In this document: piece by piece, positions 11,015-23,715 of the stretch
Numbering within the stretch: position 1 is the first letter of the stretch
How the letters are laid out: every line of letters begins with the position of its first letter
Assembly (NCBI GenBank): GCA_920105805.1
Contig: CAKKTI010000063.1
Span: 1 to 64,000, forward strand
DNA length: 64,000 bases
DNA from: Condylostoma magnum
Taxonomy: Eukaryota > Ciliophora > Heterotrichea > Heterotrichida > Condylostomatidae
Reading direction: 5' to 3'
Notes under the pieces: generated by a model
Databases searched by the model: none
What the model saw: only the letters and a program-made list of their open reading frames with translations
Told to the model about the DNA's origin: nothing
Position numbers and translations under genes: made by a program

Positions 11015-13543
11015 ATGGCTTAGTAAGGAACATTTGACAGCATTTTAAAAGAACTGGACTTGGCCCCTACTCAATACGAAGCTCTAGAGCGTGATTTCCA
11101 GCAGGTGCTTTAAGACATGCAGGGGGATGAGACATTAGACCGTTTCCGTCAAGAATACGAAAAGCTTCACAGAGCGTTAAAGCGATCCCACGAGATAGAA
11201 AAGCGCTTAATTAAGCGCTGCCGAGACTTAAACTCAGATATCCAAACCAACGCCTCTCATGTGCAAGAAGCCCTTAGACTTGCGCAGGAGGACAGTGAGC
11301 TCATCAAAAGTCTAAAAAGCGATGTGGAAAAGGCATGGCAAATGGTAGACGCTGCTAAGGAGAAAGAGGAGAGGAGTAAGCAAACTATTCATAACTTAAA
11401 GCTGGAAGTAGCTTAGCTTGGGAAGATAGTGGAGTAAGGGGCCGGGATTTCGGTTAATTAGGAAAACACTATAAATGAGTTGATATAGAAAAGGGATGAG
11501 CTGGTGGAGGAAAGGAAGACGTAGAATGCGCAGTTGTAGAACTTGAATGATGATAATTAGACACTAGCAGAGCAGTTAGGGTAGCATGAGATTGATATTG
11601 TGTAGTTGGAGACTGATAAGAAGAACTATAAGGACTTGATTGCGCAGAAGTATAATGATATTGACAGGGAGTAGAGGAGGAAAAGAAGGCTAGAGAATGA
11701 ATTGGAGTAAGCGAGGAAGAAGAAGCAGCAGATTGATGATGATGTAGATAAGAAAAAGGGAATGAAGGATAAGTTGAAGGAAGATATATAGAAGAGGTTT
11801 GAGTATTTGGATAATATGAGGAAAAGCATATCACAGATGGCACAGTAGAATAAAGATACCAGGGATAATATCAATCAGTTGACTGTTGATGAAAAGAACA
11901 AGCAGTCTGTTAATGTGACGTTGGCTAAGGAGAGATAGAATAAAAAACAGGAATTAGAGGACATCAATAAAAGAATGAGTGAGTTGAGGAAGGAAAATAT
12001 ACAGTTAGAAAGAAAAATTATGAAGGAAAGAACCTTGAATAAGAATTATTTGAATATAATCAATGAAAACAATAAATAAATCGATGCTAGTAAGCAGAAC
12101 ATATACAACCTAGGGAAGAAGATAGAAGCGTGTAAGAAGCAAGCTGAGGAGGACAGAAAGCAAATCGAGCTTCTGGAGGAAGACCACCATACTCTAGGCG
12201 AGAGAGTAAGAGATGTAGAGGAAGACACCAGAAACAAGGAGGATGACTACGAGGTTAAGCTCAAAAAGGAAGAAGAACTAAAGAAAGAAATAAACAGAAA
12301 GAAAGAAGATGCTACCAAACTTGCTTAGAACATATGGCAACTGGAAAAGGTAAAGGAAAAGTTCGGATTAGAAGCCTCTCAGGCAAATGCTAAGTACTTT
12401 TAATGTCTGGAAGAAGTAAAACTCAAGAATAACATGATCGCTGAACTACAGAAAAAGAATGTAGAGGCTGAGGCAAGGCTGAAGTAACAGTAAAGCTTGT
12501 GTGAGGCTATTAGGAGCCAGAGAAACTCGTACAGTAAAAGTCTGATTGAAAGTTAAGACAGGATCGCAGAGCTGAGAAGAAACTTCAAGATTTTCCACAG
12601 TCAAATAGAACAGCTAAAAACTGAAATTCAGGGCAAAACTTAAGGATTAAAGGACAAACAGGCCTAAACTAACAAACTGGAGCGAGAAAAGGTAAAGCTT
12701 AAAAGTGAGAAGGAAAAAGTGTAAAAATAGATACAAGAACTTGAGGATCAGAAGTAAAATAAGAAAACAGAGGCCTAGAAACTCAAGGATATCATTCTAT
12801 ACGCTGATCACGAGCGTGAGGAGTAGAAGAAGAACTTCGAGAGAACTATCAATATGAGGGATCTACTAGGAACTCAGTTAATACGAAAAAACGACGAATT
12901 GGCCTTGTTATACGAGAAAATCAAAATACAGCAAAACGCTCTGGCCAGAGGCGAGGTTATGTACCAGGAGAGAATCGGTGATATAAGACTACTCAAATTC
13001 AAAATAGACGACTTATAGAGAGAGCTGCAAATAGCAAACCGCCAGTCTGACATGATTGAAGATTTGTAATAACAAGTCTTCCTGCATAAACAAGAACTGG
13101 CTGAAGAAAGAACAAAGGTAAAAGCGTTGAGTGAAGAATTAGAAAATTCTATGAGTTTGACCAGATATCGCACCCTCCCTGGCAGAGACCCGCCTAAGCA
13201 CGAGCTGCTGGAGAAAGTACAGGCAATGCAGCATATTCTTATACGAAAAACTGAGTAAGTAGTTGAGTAGGACGTGCTGTTACAGGAAAAGTACAAACTA
13301 CTAGATGAGTTAGACAGCTTGCTAGAAAGATAACCCGGAATTGATGTAGCCCGACTTCTGTCCAATTACCAACAAAAGCTGAAGGATACAACACGGTAAA
13401 TGAAGGCAATTGCCAGTGAACTCAACATGCATCACAGCTAGATCAACGAGTGCAAGAAGTCAATATAGGAAAAGACTAGAGAACTGCAGGAGATTAAGAG
13501 AAGGTACTATGAAAGAAGACGAGCTGAGAGGGAGAACGCTTAG
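11015..13543 (+). CDS. CFAP58: CFAP58-like cilia and flagella associated protein
   Basis: About 842 residues, almost entirely coiled coil and close to CFAP58 length. The start FDSILKELDLAPTQYEALERD and the C-terminal block TRYRTLPGRDPPKHELLEKV followed by RQPGIDVARLLSNYQQKL and MKAIASELNMHHSQINECKK match the conserved CFAP58 C-terminal pattern as I recall it. CFAP58 is an axonemal/mid-piece coiled coil needed for sperm and cilium motility. TAG at 13541 is followed directly by TAA. The gene has higher GC than the coiled-coil gene upstream. Confidence 0.82.
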
Positions 13544-13589
13544 TAATTATTAATATTCCCAATTTTATCCATTTTACAAATAAAACGTT

Positions 13590-13868
13590 ATGGGTGAAGA
13601 TAATTTTGCTTCTAGATTCTGGCAAAAGCGAATAGAGAAGGAGGAGAATGCAATGCTGTACTCAATCCGATACTAAAAGCCGTAGAACAAAAGTCCACAA
13701 AGAGCAGCAAAGAGACAGTCTCACTGGGAGGAAGTGGAACTACCAAAAATAGTAAAACAGCTAGAAACTGAGCTAAACTTCGAAAAAGAGCGGAGAAAGG
13801 TAAATTTTACTTAGAAAGCGCAGGAAGAGGTTATTAGATTAAGGGCAATACTAAATAAATGGCAGTGA
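13590..13868 (+). CDS. small basic helical protein, unknown
   Basis: A 92-residue ORF starting MGEDNFASRFWQKRIEKEEN and ending in a heptad-like helix (EEVIRLRAILNKWQ). It begins 46 nt after CFAP58 and ends at tandem TGA-TGA (13866-13871), only 13 nt from the convergent ankyrin-SAM gene's stop. No domain was recognised. It may be a small coiled-coil partner. The stop choice rests on the doubled TGA and the neighbour's position. Confidence 0.5.
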
Positions 13869-13884
13869 TGAAAAACACTTGGGC

Positions 13885-15249
13885 TTATTTCGTAATAGTG
13901 CCGAATTTTCAAGATACTGAGTTAAATATCTACATAATTTCGCATGTTCGACAGGATGGTAAGGCGTCTTCCTCCACTGTCAATTCTCCGTACTGGTTGG
14001 AGTCTTCCTGGAGTCTTGTGAATAATCGATGTCTGTGGCCCAGCTTCTTTATACCTATTTCTTGCAATAGAAGCTGCTCTGTTAGTTTTAGAGGAGATTT
14101 CATGACTGTTAGGAGGTTTTAGAGGTTGTTGTATCCGCTTTGCTCGAAGAGAGGGTAAAGCTCGGGGAGGTGTAAGTCTTGCAGTCAGTCTTATATGTTA
14201 TTGGTGTATGTTAGACTTGGACGGGTGGAGGCAGAGCAGCATCCTTGATGTTGGCTTTTTACTGTGTATATTGACTCTTTCCGTAGTATGCATAGTAGAA
14301 CTCTTCTAAGTCCTGGCTTCCTTATACCTATTTGCTCTAAAATGTCTAGTGTGATAGGCATGCTGGACCTCATCAACTGTTTTATCTGGTTTAGGTCATC
14401 GTATCCATGAGCAATCAATTAGTCATAGCACTCCTCTAGCTGGTAGCTCTGTAATCATCTAAACAAAGCTTATTTTTAACCAGACTTCTACACACTTCCT
14501 AACGGACTACCAAACTTTTCACTTTCTGGTTCTATGTGAAACTCGAAATTATTCGCTTGTAAGTCCCAGAACTCCTCCTGTATTAAAGTCATATCGATTA
14601 CTGAGTTCACTTTAATATTTTCGCATGATTCTCTGTTCTCAGATACCAAAACGCTTTCTAACTACCACGTATCCTTTTATGGTATTTACTAGTTTAGTAC
14701 TTTGATAATCTTTTAATCACTAGTAATATCAATTGCTCTTTACCCTGATTTATTGCGTATATACGGAGAAGCGCCAAATTCAAATAAAATTTTTACGATT
14801 TTCTTATCCCCGGCTTCTACAGCATAGTGAAGAGGCGTTTTACCATAAAAGGAGCAAGGAATGTTAGGATTTGCTTAATATTTCAGTAATAGTTGAATAA
14901 CAACAATATCGTCTCTAAGCACAGCACTATGTAAAGCTGTAAATCCGTTGCTTAGCTGTATATTGCAATCAGCTTTGTACTTTAAAAGAATTTTGACTAT
15001 TTTAATTAGGTTGTTACTGGCTGCTTAGTGCAAGGGAGTCTCTCCCATTCGGTTTTTTATATTGGGATCTGCTCCTAGTTTCAGTAAAAGCTGAGTTGCT
15101 GAGGCTTAGTTACATATTACTGTTCTAAATAGAGGAGATCATCCTAGTTTCTAATCTAATGCGTTTATTTATGATTTATTGTTCTCAAGGATTTATTGAA
15201 TAAAGTTAGTATCGCCTACTCTGCAAGCCTTTTAGAGATCTTGTTGCAT
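13885..15249 (-). CDS. ankyrin-repeat and tandem SAM-domain protein
   Basis: About 454 residues. The N-terminal half holds five or six ankyrin repeats (NRMGETPLHQAASNN; SNGFTALHSAV; FYGKTPLHYAVEAGD). The C-terminal half has two SAM domains: one begins RWLQSYQLEECYDQL, the second DWLQDLHLPELYPLFEQSGY with its leading W encoded by TGA. Each SAM is followed by the LLLQEIGIKKLGHRHRLF-type helix 5 signature. Such proteins are scaffolds, typically at membranes or cilia (ANKS family-like). TAA at 13885 is the stop. A TGA in repeat 1 (LGWSPLF) is read as Trp. Confidence 0.85.
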
Positions 15250-15501
15250 TTTTTAAAATAGTTTTAGTATAAAGTTAAGAAAGAGATTTAAAGGGTAAAT
15301 TGTTTTAGCATGTTTTAAATTGTATAAATGTATCCAGTCCATTTATTTACATATTTTATCGGAATAGATTTATAAAATGTTGCTATACTGATGCACCACA
15401 ATACAATGCTTAAAATTACCCATTCATTAATGTATAACGTAAAACTAGAATAAAGTTAACTCTAACATTTCATTTTTTTATTTTACTTGGTAATAATAAA
15501 T

Positions 15502-16023
15502 ATGCAAAAAAGATTTTATACCTTGGAGGAGCAATTTATGTACCAATGCGAACATATGCCTCCTACAAAGCCTTTAAAGCATCCTCGATACATGCGAGTA
15601 ATTGAGAGTATGCAGCCTCCGACACCTGTTTAACTAACCCGGGATACTAAGCAGCCAAAGCACGGTAAATTAGTACCAAGATGAAAAAGCTCAGATAAAA
15701 AATGGGAGGAAATAGAAGGTCCTGTCCATGTTATAAAAAAAGATATTTCATTAAATATAGGAAGTAATCCAATGATTGCCCGAAGAGCAATGCTGGGGAG
15801 AACCATCGATGCTTAGTAAAATAATATTTAAAAAAACGTTGCTTCATTATATTTATGCGGTAACAGAGCATTCGAAAAAGGCTCGTATGTCTAAACTCCG
15901 CTAATAATAATCGGAAGGTTTTAGAAGAATGAACTTATTTTTATTCTCAAAGGCACTTCAGACATGTATAGTCTATATAAAGTACTTATATGTAAATTTC
16001 TAAATATTTGTATAAACACTTAA
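15502..16023 (+). CDS. hypothetical protein, 173 residues
   Basis: Begins MQKRFYTLEEQFMYQCEHMP and has a Pro-rich basic middle. A TAG-TAA pair at 15814-15819 could end it at 104 residues, but the frame beyond still looks coding (NVASLYLCGNRAFEKGSY) up to TAA at 16021-16023, so the longer form is preferred. No domain was recognised. Confidence 0.45.
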
Positions 16024-16157
16024 ATGATTTTAATAAAAACTGTTCATACTTAATTTAATCCCTTCAAAAGGATATAAAATATACACGTTTCTATTAATCC
16101 TTCAACACCCAAAATGACTAAATTCAAATATTTATTTTATTAAAACTTTACTTAATT

Positions 16158-17087
16158 TCACTCCTTAAGTTCTTTTGAAGTCCTATATCTAGAATACCAC
16201 CTCCCTGCATAGACCTTATAAATATCCCATGATGTAAACATGATAACACACCACGGTCCAAGTCTCATCCACATCAACAACACTCCTCTATACAACGCCC
16301 TGGGGCCCTCATTAACAATAATCTTCTTAAAGCAGTCCAAAGGACTGGTAAACCTCATTTCCTATCCCTTTACCTCGTTCACCGAGGCCGTCACAGAGTT
16401 CATGTACCTCGTTTTCACTACATCAATAGGCGAAATAACAGCTGATGTTGCAAACCCGGACACAACTGAAGCAATGAAACTAACAAAAATTGAATCTTAC
16501 TTAACATCGAAATTACTTGTAACTATTTCCTTACAATTATCAAATGTTCCCATTTCAATACTATTAGTCAAAACACATCTGTATATATTAGCTGATGAAC
16601 CCTTATAAAATCCGTGTATAAAACCTTCTTTTTAGTATGTTTTAACTAAACAATCTAATAGTCCTTGGTATTTTATATTAGAAGGGTCGTTTATGAGTCT
16701 AATTTTAGCTACATCGATTGGGTTTATCAGTCATGATGAAACTCCACCGCTAACAGCTCCGTTTATGAATCTGTATAATCTGTTTTATTATCCTAGGCTT
16801 AAATCATCGTGTAAAAATGACTTGATTTTTTCATACATCGCAATTTTTATTCCAGAGTAAGTAAACTGACGCACTATAGCAGCAGATGCTCCCCTGTAAA
16901 ACCCTTAAGCACCTCCGTTTTAATAAGTATATTTCACACAGTCTGAAATACGATCAAATTTAGGAACTCCTTAAGTTCCTCCTAATTATGCCCTTGTTTT
17001 CATTAAGTCAATTGGAAACGTAAACACTTCTGCTATAGTTGATGAGGTAGCACCACCTAGGAAGGAAATTAAGAATGGAAGCTCCAT
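16158..17087 (-). CDS. mitochondrial carrier family (SLC25) protein
   Basis: 309 residues, the usual size, with three ~100-residue repeats. Each has the carrier signature: FTFPIDLMKTRAQ, INPIDVAKIRL and ISPIDVVKTRY (P-x-D/E-x-x-K/R-x-K/R), and the second halves show FYRGASAA, FYKGSSAN and LYRGVLLM. The overall pattern resembles UCP, dicarboxylate and oxoglutarate carriers of the inner mitochondrial membrane; the substrate cannot be assigned. The start ATG lies 12 nt downstream of the RCC1-coil gene's stop, same strand. It ends KELKE-TGA, followed by AAT-TAA. Confidence 0.92.
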
Positions 17088-17099
17088 TTTATATTACAG

Positions 17100-19388
17100 T
17101 TATTTATAATCTTGCAGAGGATCCGCTGTTTCTAGTCTTCTTTCAAAATCACTCACTCTGCTTTCTAGTGATGATTTTGTTTATCGCAGTGCTAGCAGTT
17201 TTTACTTCATTTCGTTGATTCCTGGAGGTGCTTAGGAGTTGGTTAAAGATTCCGGGCTTAGAGGGTTAAAAAGTAAAGGTTTGGGTGAGATTTAAGAGTT
17301 TTGGGAGGATTTTAGTATTGGTGATTCAGTATTTGAGGTAATTTTATGTTTTTTGGGGGAATTTTGAATATTTATTGATTTTTATTTGCATATTTTGACC
17401 ACTTTTGCTTAATGCAAGAATTAGGCTTTTAAGGCTTTGTTTTCATTTGTTATTTGTTTGTTTTTGGATTTATAATCTTTAAGCAGAGTAGTTTAGTCTT
17501 TTATTTCGTTTTACAATTATTATAGCTTGTTTTCATTTAATTTAAATTAGTTAATTTCATATTGTTGATTGTCAATAGTTTGCTGTAATTAACCTACTAA
17601 TTCTTTGTATATCTACATTTCATTTTACTAAGAATTGTACTTTTACTCTAATGAGGAATATTCTTTCTCTTACTTTTGAATTTATTAACTATATTCTAGT
17701 ATATCTTACTATAATTGATTTATTTGTTCGATAGAACAGTCACACTGCTTTTTATATTTTACACTTTCTTAATCTGTTTGCCTTTTTACTGTTTATTATT
17801 ATAATTAATTATAATCTTATTCAATTTTATATCTTAGTGTTTATTCTTACTATTCTTTTAGTATTTATTACTATTGAATTTCCTATTATAATATATCGAT
17901 TTATTAATTCAAATAGTTGTTTTTGTCCCTTTCATAATTCAGTGAACAATTAAGCTGATCAATTTAGCCAGTATAATTTTTACTAGATCTCGACAACTCC
18001 TCCTGAGAAAATTTCAATTTCATCCTTTCTTATTCCAACATTCCCTTATAATTTTATCCATCACAATAACAAGTTGCTTATTAAACTGTATCATTTTCCT
18101 CATCCAATTTCCCACGATCCAACTAGCTTTAGGCCTCCTATAATTTCCTATAAAACTAGTTCTTATGTCCTTCTACATCTCTTAATCTACTTTCCAACCT
18201 TTTAGCAACATAAATCTACTCATGATCTTCCCCTATACCAATTTTATCTCTTCTACTATCGAATGTCACAGTAACTTAATTATTTCTACTCTCACACTCT
18301 CCTATATCTCTCCCCAATGCCATAACATAACAGCCCCCACACTCCATATATGTAGCTTTTTTCCCTCTTAAACTAGAAACAACAGTGGGCTGAACCCTCG
18401 GCTTATAATCTCCTTGTCCTAGCTCTCCATTACTATTATCCCCTCATACTCAAATCTATTGATCCACATCAATATACCCCCCAGAGGTCCCTCCAAGTGA
18501 CAACTAAACAGCAGTGCCTCCTTACAACTTCTAAGGTACAAGTCACTCCCCAAACACCCCAGTTCCCCATAAAAACACATCTCCCTGCCAACTCAATGCC
18601 CCACTATACTCCGCACACTCAATTTGCTTAACATTCACTCCATCAAGTCCTTCTACTCTAACAAAGACTCTAGAATTCTTCCTACTTCCATTGCCTAGCT
18701 ACCCGAATGAGTTACCCCCTGATGCATATACTTAACCAGTATTCGATAAATATAGTGAGTGATACACTCCTCCTCTTACTTATCTTATTCTATTCTGAGT
18801 ATGTACAATCTAAGGAAACAGCACTCTCTCCCTTCTTCCGTTGCCTAATTAACCAGTCTCACCAGATCCTGTGGCATATAAACGCTATTCTTTTTGCTGA
18901 TTCTCAGCTAGAATTAAAGTATGTCTCGCCCCACAGCTAATCTATACTCCAAGGTAGCTTTAAGGGAAATTTAGTTAAACAGGAGCCCATACATCCCTCA
19001 CATCTCCAGTGCCCAAAGCCCCATACTCACCTTGACCTCAGGAAAACACAGCACCTTATTATGAAAGAGCCATACAGTGCCCCGATCCGCAGGATATATC
19101 AACTATATTTCAGTCATTTAGAGAGTCTAATAGGCAAGGTGATGATGAGTTTTTTATTTAAGTATCGCCTAGGCCTAGTTGACCATTTCTATTACTTCCT
19201 ATTGTATATATTTTACCATAGGGAGTAATTAGAGCTGAGTGCTCTTCACCGCATGAGATTTTTGATATTAGAGTATTGAAGGAGCAGCATCGGGGAATTG
19301 AGTATGTTTTACCTATTTATTTACTTCCTAGTCCAAGTTAACCAAAACGATCACCACCCCATACAAAGATTTCTGTATAGTTGTCCAT
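17100..19388 (-). CDS. RCC1-repeat protein with C-terminal coiled coil
   Basis: About 762 residues. Roughly the first 380 form RCC1 blades, with repeated G-Q-L-G and S-C-G-x-x-H motifs ([52 protein letters not shown]). After ~400 it becomes a Gln-rich coiled coil, then a Ser/Pro-rich linker and a final helix. The architecture is like ciliate RCC1/NEK8-partner or guanine-exchange-type beta-propeller proteins, but no catalytic role is implied. Several Trp in propeller positions ([20 protein letters not shown]) are TGA. TAA at 17100-17102 is 12 nt before the SLC25 start. Confidence 0.85.
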
Positions 19389-19502
19389 TTTTTGAAAATT
19401 TAAAGTAATTTGTTTTCAGGTTATTAGGTTAAATTGTATATAAGAATATATACTAAATAAGATTCACTTTTATTATAAATGATGTAATTTTCGTAAAAAA
19501 AT

Positions 19503-21359
19503 ATGAATGATAAAGTTGGTACATTAGAAGAACTGCTCAACAATAAAGAGTTTTAATCTAAAAGAGCTTATACTGATTTGATCTTAAAAAAAAGATTAAA
19601 ATCTAACAATTTATCTGATGTAAAGACTTAAGTATCCGTTGATTCTATAAATACTCCTAAGTAATTAAGATCACTAACTCCTGAAATTAGACAAAATTTA
19701 TAAGTAAAGTCTAGATTGAAAACTAGAGCTAATTTGTAAAACTTCTAAAGAGAAAAATTCTTTTAAAAACAGTTGAAATAATTACAAAAGGCAGCAAACC
19801 CAGGCAGAATTGATAAAAACTTAAAATTAGGATACAAAGAAAAACTCATTCAAACACTTTTCAAAACAAAAATAATTGGTGATAACGTTAATTTTCACCC
19901 TAGTTAGATTTACCATGCATTCAAAAGACTATAAAATGCACATAAACAAATATAAAATAACCTCAGCTACTAAAGAAAGATAAGGATTAAGCCTATTGAC
20001 GAGTTTAAGTAGAAAAGAAAGAATCCCAGGCAGTTTTACTAAAAGCATCAAAACTATCAATGGTTAAAGCGCCATGGAACTAATTTGATTGGAATGCAAT
20101 CACAGAATTTCAGTAAGTTTATAAGTCAATTTTTCGATGCAATTGATGACGACAATTCTGGTACATTAGAACCTGATGAATTGATTGGACATTTTTTAAA
20201 GCTTGGAATAGCTCCTGATGCAGATATAATAGAAAAAGCTCTAATTGCGGCTTATAAGGTACAAAATATATCATAAGTTAGTATTAGAAAAGAAGAATTT
20301 ATAGAGTTGTTTAAAGTTGATAGATTTACTGATAAAATGATCAAAATACTAAATGCAAAGACTAAAAAGTACTTGGAAAAGAAAAATACTAGAAAGTTTG
20401 CACTAGGTTCTATTAATAATCTGTACAATTTAGAAAATTCCTCTAGTGGAACTTCATAGTACTCATAGTAATTTATGTTTTCAATAAGAAAACTTCCTTC
20501 TTCATTCATATAGCCTTAAGAGGAAAAGTACTGCAAATAAACAGAGTTTTTAGAGCTATTAAACAAATGATGAAACAAACTTATAGATAAGAAAATATAG
20601 ATGATCAGTATAAACAAAATTTCAGACTTTTTTGCATAAAAGAACTTCACTGTAAATCAACACGATGCTAGAACTTACGTCAAATCATTAGGAAAATTAA
20701 TAGAGAACAGATATATTTCAAAACGTCACTTTTAACTACTGTTTTCAAAAGCGATTTTTAAAGCAACTTTGTTAAGCATTTCTGAAAACTTAGTGTGAGA
20801 AGAATCCGATTAAAACCCTTTGAAAATGAAAGTGGCCTAGCTGTAACGATAACTTTTACTATAAGGCATCAATCCTAGTTAAAATAGCTAATCAAAAGAA
20901 GGAAAATAAGCGTTAAAAGCTGCATCAGAGTATATATCTTTTGATGAAAATGATTATGATGAGCTTAGTAAAATAGTACTGCATTAATGAAAGGTTAAAA
21001 AGGAGAAGGATTAAAAAGTGAAAGATTACTTATATGATTTAGGTGAGAAGGCTTAAACTTATGTAGATTTAACAGGAAATATCATATAAAAACAAACCTT
21101 AAAAATTGAGAAGAAAAAGGATGTAAAGGGTGGTGAGGATGTTGTACATTATATAAAAACACATCAACAACGTAGAAGAAGATAAGCTGTTTCCCTGGAT
21201 TAAAAGGTATAATCAAGATTATTAAACAGTCATATTATAAACAAACGACATAACCTTACTTAAAAGCAAAAGCCTTACCCTTAAAATGTACAGGCGTACC
21301 GTAAGAACTACATTTACTCCAAGTTCAACGACATGATATACAACAACATTAATAATTAA
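19503..21359 (+). CDS. EF-hand calcium-binding protein, basic
   Basis: About 618 residues. A canonical EF-hand loop DAIDDDNSGTLEPDELIGHF lies at ~212-231 (loop Asp at 215), followed by less regular EF-hand-like helices. The flanks are strongly basic and Gln-rich. The frame contains TGA-TGA (20568-20573) that must be Trp-Trp for the clearly coding second half (QHDARTYVKSLGKLIENRY and onward) to belong to the protein. TAA at 21357 is the stop, 26 nt before the Rab start. Similar EF-hand proteins are common in ciliate cortex; the exact family is unknown. Confidence 0.7.
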
Positions 21360-21385
21360 CTATTTCTTACACATTCTATTAAAAA

Positions 21386-22012
21386 ATGGAGGAGACTAAA
21401 TAGAATAAAACCCCATGTTGTACTAAGAAAGTGCTTATAATAGGAGATCACAAAGTAGGCAAAACTAGCATTCTACTTCGCTATACTTCTAACCAATTTG
21501 GCTACAATACTATTGCTACTCTCGGAGTTGACATCAGATAAAAATTAGAAACTTTTGACGATAAATCAATCAATATGCAAATTTGAGACACAGCAGGACA
21601 GGAGAAGTTCCATACAATTACATAAAGTTTTTTTAAAGATGCAGATGGAATAGTAATTGCCTATGATATCACTTCTAGATTTAGTTTTGATAATGTAGAG
21701 CGATGACTTAATTAAATAAGGGAAAGTGCAAAGCCTAATGTTCCTTTGGTTTTAGTAGGGAATAAAGCAGATGTGCGGGAAGATTTAAGAGTTATTAGCT
21801 TTGATTAAGGCTAATAATTGAGTGAGTAATTAAAGATTTCATTCTTTGAGACAAGTGCGCTGGATGGAACTGGAATCAATGAAACTTTTAGATGTTTGGC
21901 ATAGGCTTTAATATCGTAAGTAAATTTTAAAGAAGAAGTTTAACCAGTACAAAGGCAATAATCAAAATTGAACTCAACTTTAGCAACAAAGCCTAAGAAG
22001 AAATGTTGTTGA
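21386..22012 (+). CDS. Rab-family small GTPase
   Basis: About 208 residues with all G motifs: GDHKVGKTS (G1), TLGVD (switch I Thr), WDTAGQE (G3; W is TGA), NKAD (G4) and ETSA (G5). It ends KKKCC, a standard Rab double-cysteine geranylgeranylation site, if TGA at 22010-22012 is the stop. Reading TGA as Trp gives CCWT then TAA-TAA (22016-22021), also a tolerable prenyl motif, so the end is either of the two. It acts on membranes in vesicle traffic; the Rab subtype was not resolved. Confidence 0.92.
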
Positions 22013-22188
22013 ACTTAATAACTCTTACTTTTTGCATATGTTAGTTAAAGCTTTTTTACAAAAAGCTTGTGAAGTATAAAAGGGGTAATTCAGTATAGCA
22101 CAATTTTAGTAAATATAAGTCTTGTATATTTTGTCATGATAATCTAAATAGTATTAAAAAACATCTTAATTTACAAAATAATTTAAAA

Positions 22189-23706
22189 ATGGAGGTTGGA
22201 CAGAGGTTTAGCCAAGGAGGAAATACCGGTACAATACGATATATAGGAGAAATACAAGGAAAGCAGGGAGAGTGAATAGGAGTAGAATGGGACTTTGAAG
22301 GAAGAGGTAAAAATAGCGGAGATGTCGAATCTGTTTCTTATTTTACTTGTAAGCCTGGATTTGGAAGTTTCTTTAAAAGACCTGCCTTTGAATAGCAACG
22401 AGCCCAAAAAGTGTCTATTAATCAAGCAATTTGGGACAAGTATGCCGATTTTAGCGAAGGTGATGTATCGGAATTGTATGTTGAGACTGTGAGGTAAATG
22501 CAAAAACCTATTGAAATACTCGGATCTGATAAGATTTTATAGGTTTAGAGTAGAATTGACTAATTGAAGGAAATCTCTATACAGAATTACTGTATTGGAA
22601 TTGTTGATGAAGATTTTGGATAAGGAATCCCGGCATGTGAGTCTTTGACCCTAGATTACAACCTACTAGACTCGTGGGAATAGGTAGAAAGCGTGTTAGT
22701 ACAAATGCCGTAGCTGGTCACTCTAAGTTTAAGTGGAAATGTATTACAAAGTACAGAGTTTAACCTAATTAGCCATGGACTAAAAGACTTGATTTTAGTG
22801 AGCTGCTAATTAACATGGCAGAGTATTGCAAATGTGTTATAAATTACACCAGAACTAAAGAACTTGACCCTATACAAAAACCAATGCAACGATTTCTCGA
22901 ATGTTCCTATATAGAATTTGTAATTCTTAGAAACATTGGACCTAGGCTGTAATTCTATATAAGATTGGGGGTACATGAACGATTCTCTTAAGAATTTACC
23001 CAGATTATAAAAGCTTAACCTTGGCGACAACTAAATCCAGTAAATTTAATACACTGGGGGCTGGGAGTCACTAGTCTCCTTAAACTTAGACTAGAACTAA
23101 CTGCAAAGCTGGGAGGACGTATGCAGCATAGGAATTTTACCCGCCGGCATACAAGAACTGCGACTAATGCACAACGAGGTGCTCTAAGGTGAAATGCGAT
23201 TAACTATGTTCCGTGCATAGGTAATAGCTAGAATCCCAACCCTCAAAATAATGAACGGCTCTTAGATAAAAGACTAGGAAAGAAAAGACTCAGAACGTAT
23301 ATATCTCAGGACCAGCATAGGCAACCAGGAAGAAATACAAAGGGAACTGTACTAAAATCTGGTACAAAAGCACGGAAACCCTGAGGATATAGGCTAGTTT
23401 ATGTCAGAATAAGAGCAACTTTAAAGACAGACTTTAAACTTCAACTCGTTTTCTAATATACTGATAAGGTCCCTTACTTCCAAAAGCGCTGGAATGGAAT
23501 AAAAGAAGCCTCTGCCCAGAACTATGACTGTAGGGCAGTTCCGGTCCCTATGTGCAAAGGTGTTCAAGACGCCCATTGCGGAGTTTAAAATGCTGTACAG
23601 GGAAAGCAAGGAGACTATTATGCCTGAGGAGCTGGATGATGATCTAAAAGAACTAAATTACTATATAATTCAAGATACCGGGGAAATTTGGCTAGAAGAC
23701 AATTAG
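22189..23706 (+). CDS. TBCE: tubulin-specific chaperone E (TBCE)-like
   Basis: About 505 residues with TBCE's domain order: an N-terminal CAP-Gly domain (GNTGTIRYIGEIQGKQGEWI, then FTCKPGFGSFF), leucine-rich repeats in the middle (LKNLTLYKNQCNDFS; LETLDLGCNSIQDW; LQKLNLGDNQI) and a C-terminal ubiquitin-like domain (MTVGQFRSLCAKVFKTPIAE). TBCE acts in alpha-tubulin folding. The Ubl ends EIWLEDN, after which TAG (23704-23706) is the likely stop. The frame stays open through the next gene, whose ATG is only 9 nt on, so a read-through fusion cannot be excluded from sequence alone. Confidence 0.88.
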
Positions 23707-23715
23707 TTAAGTAAA

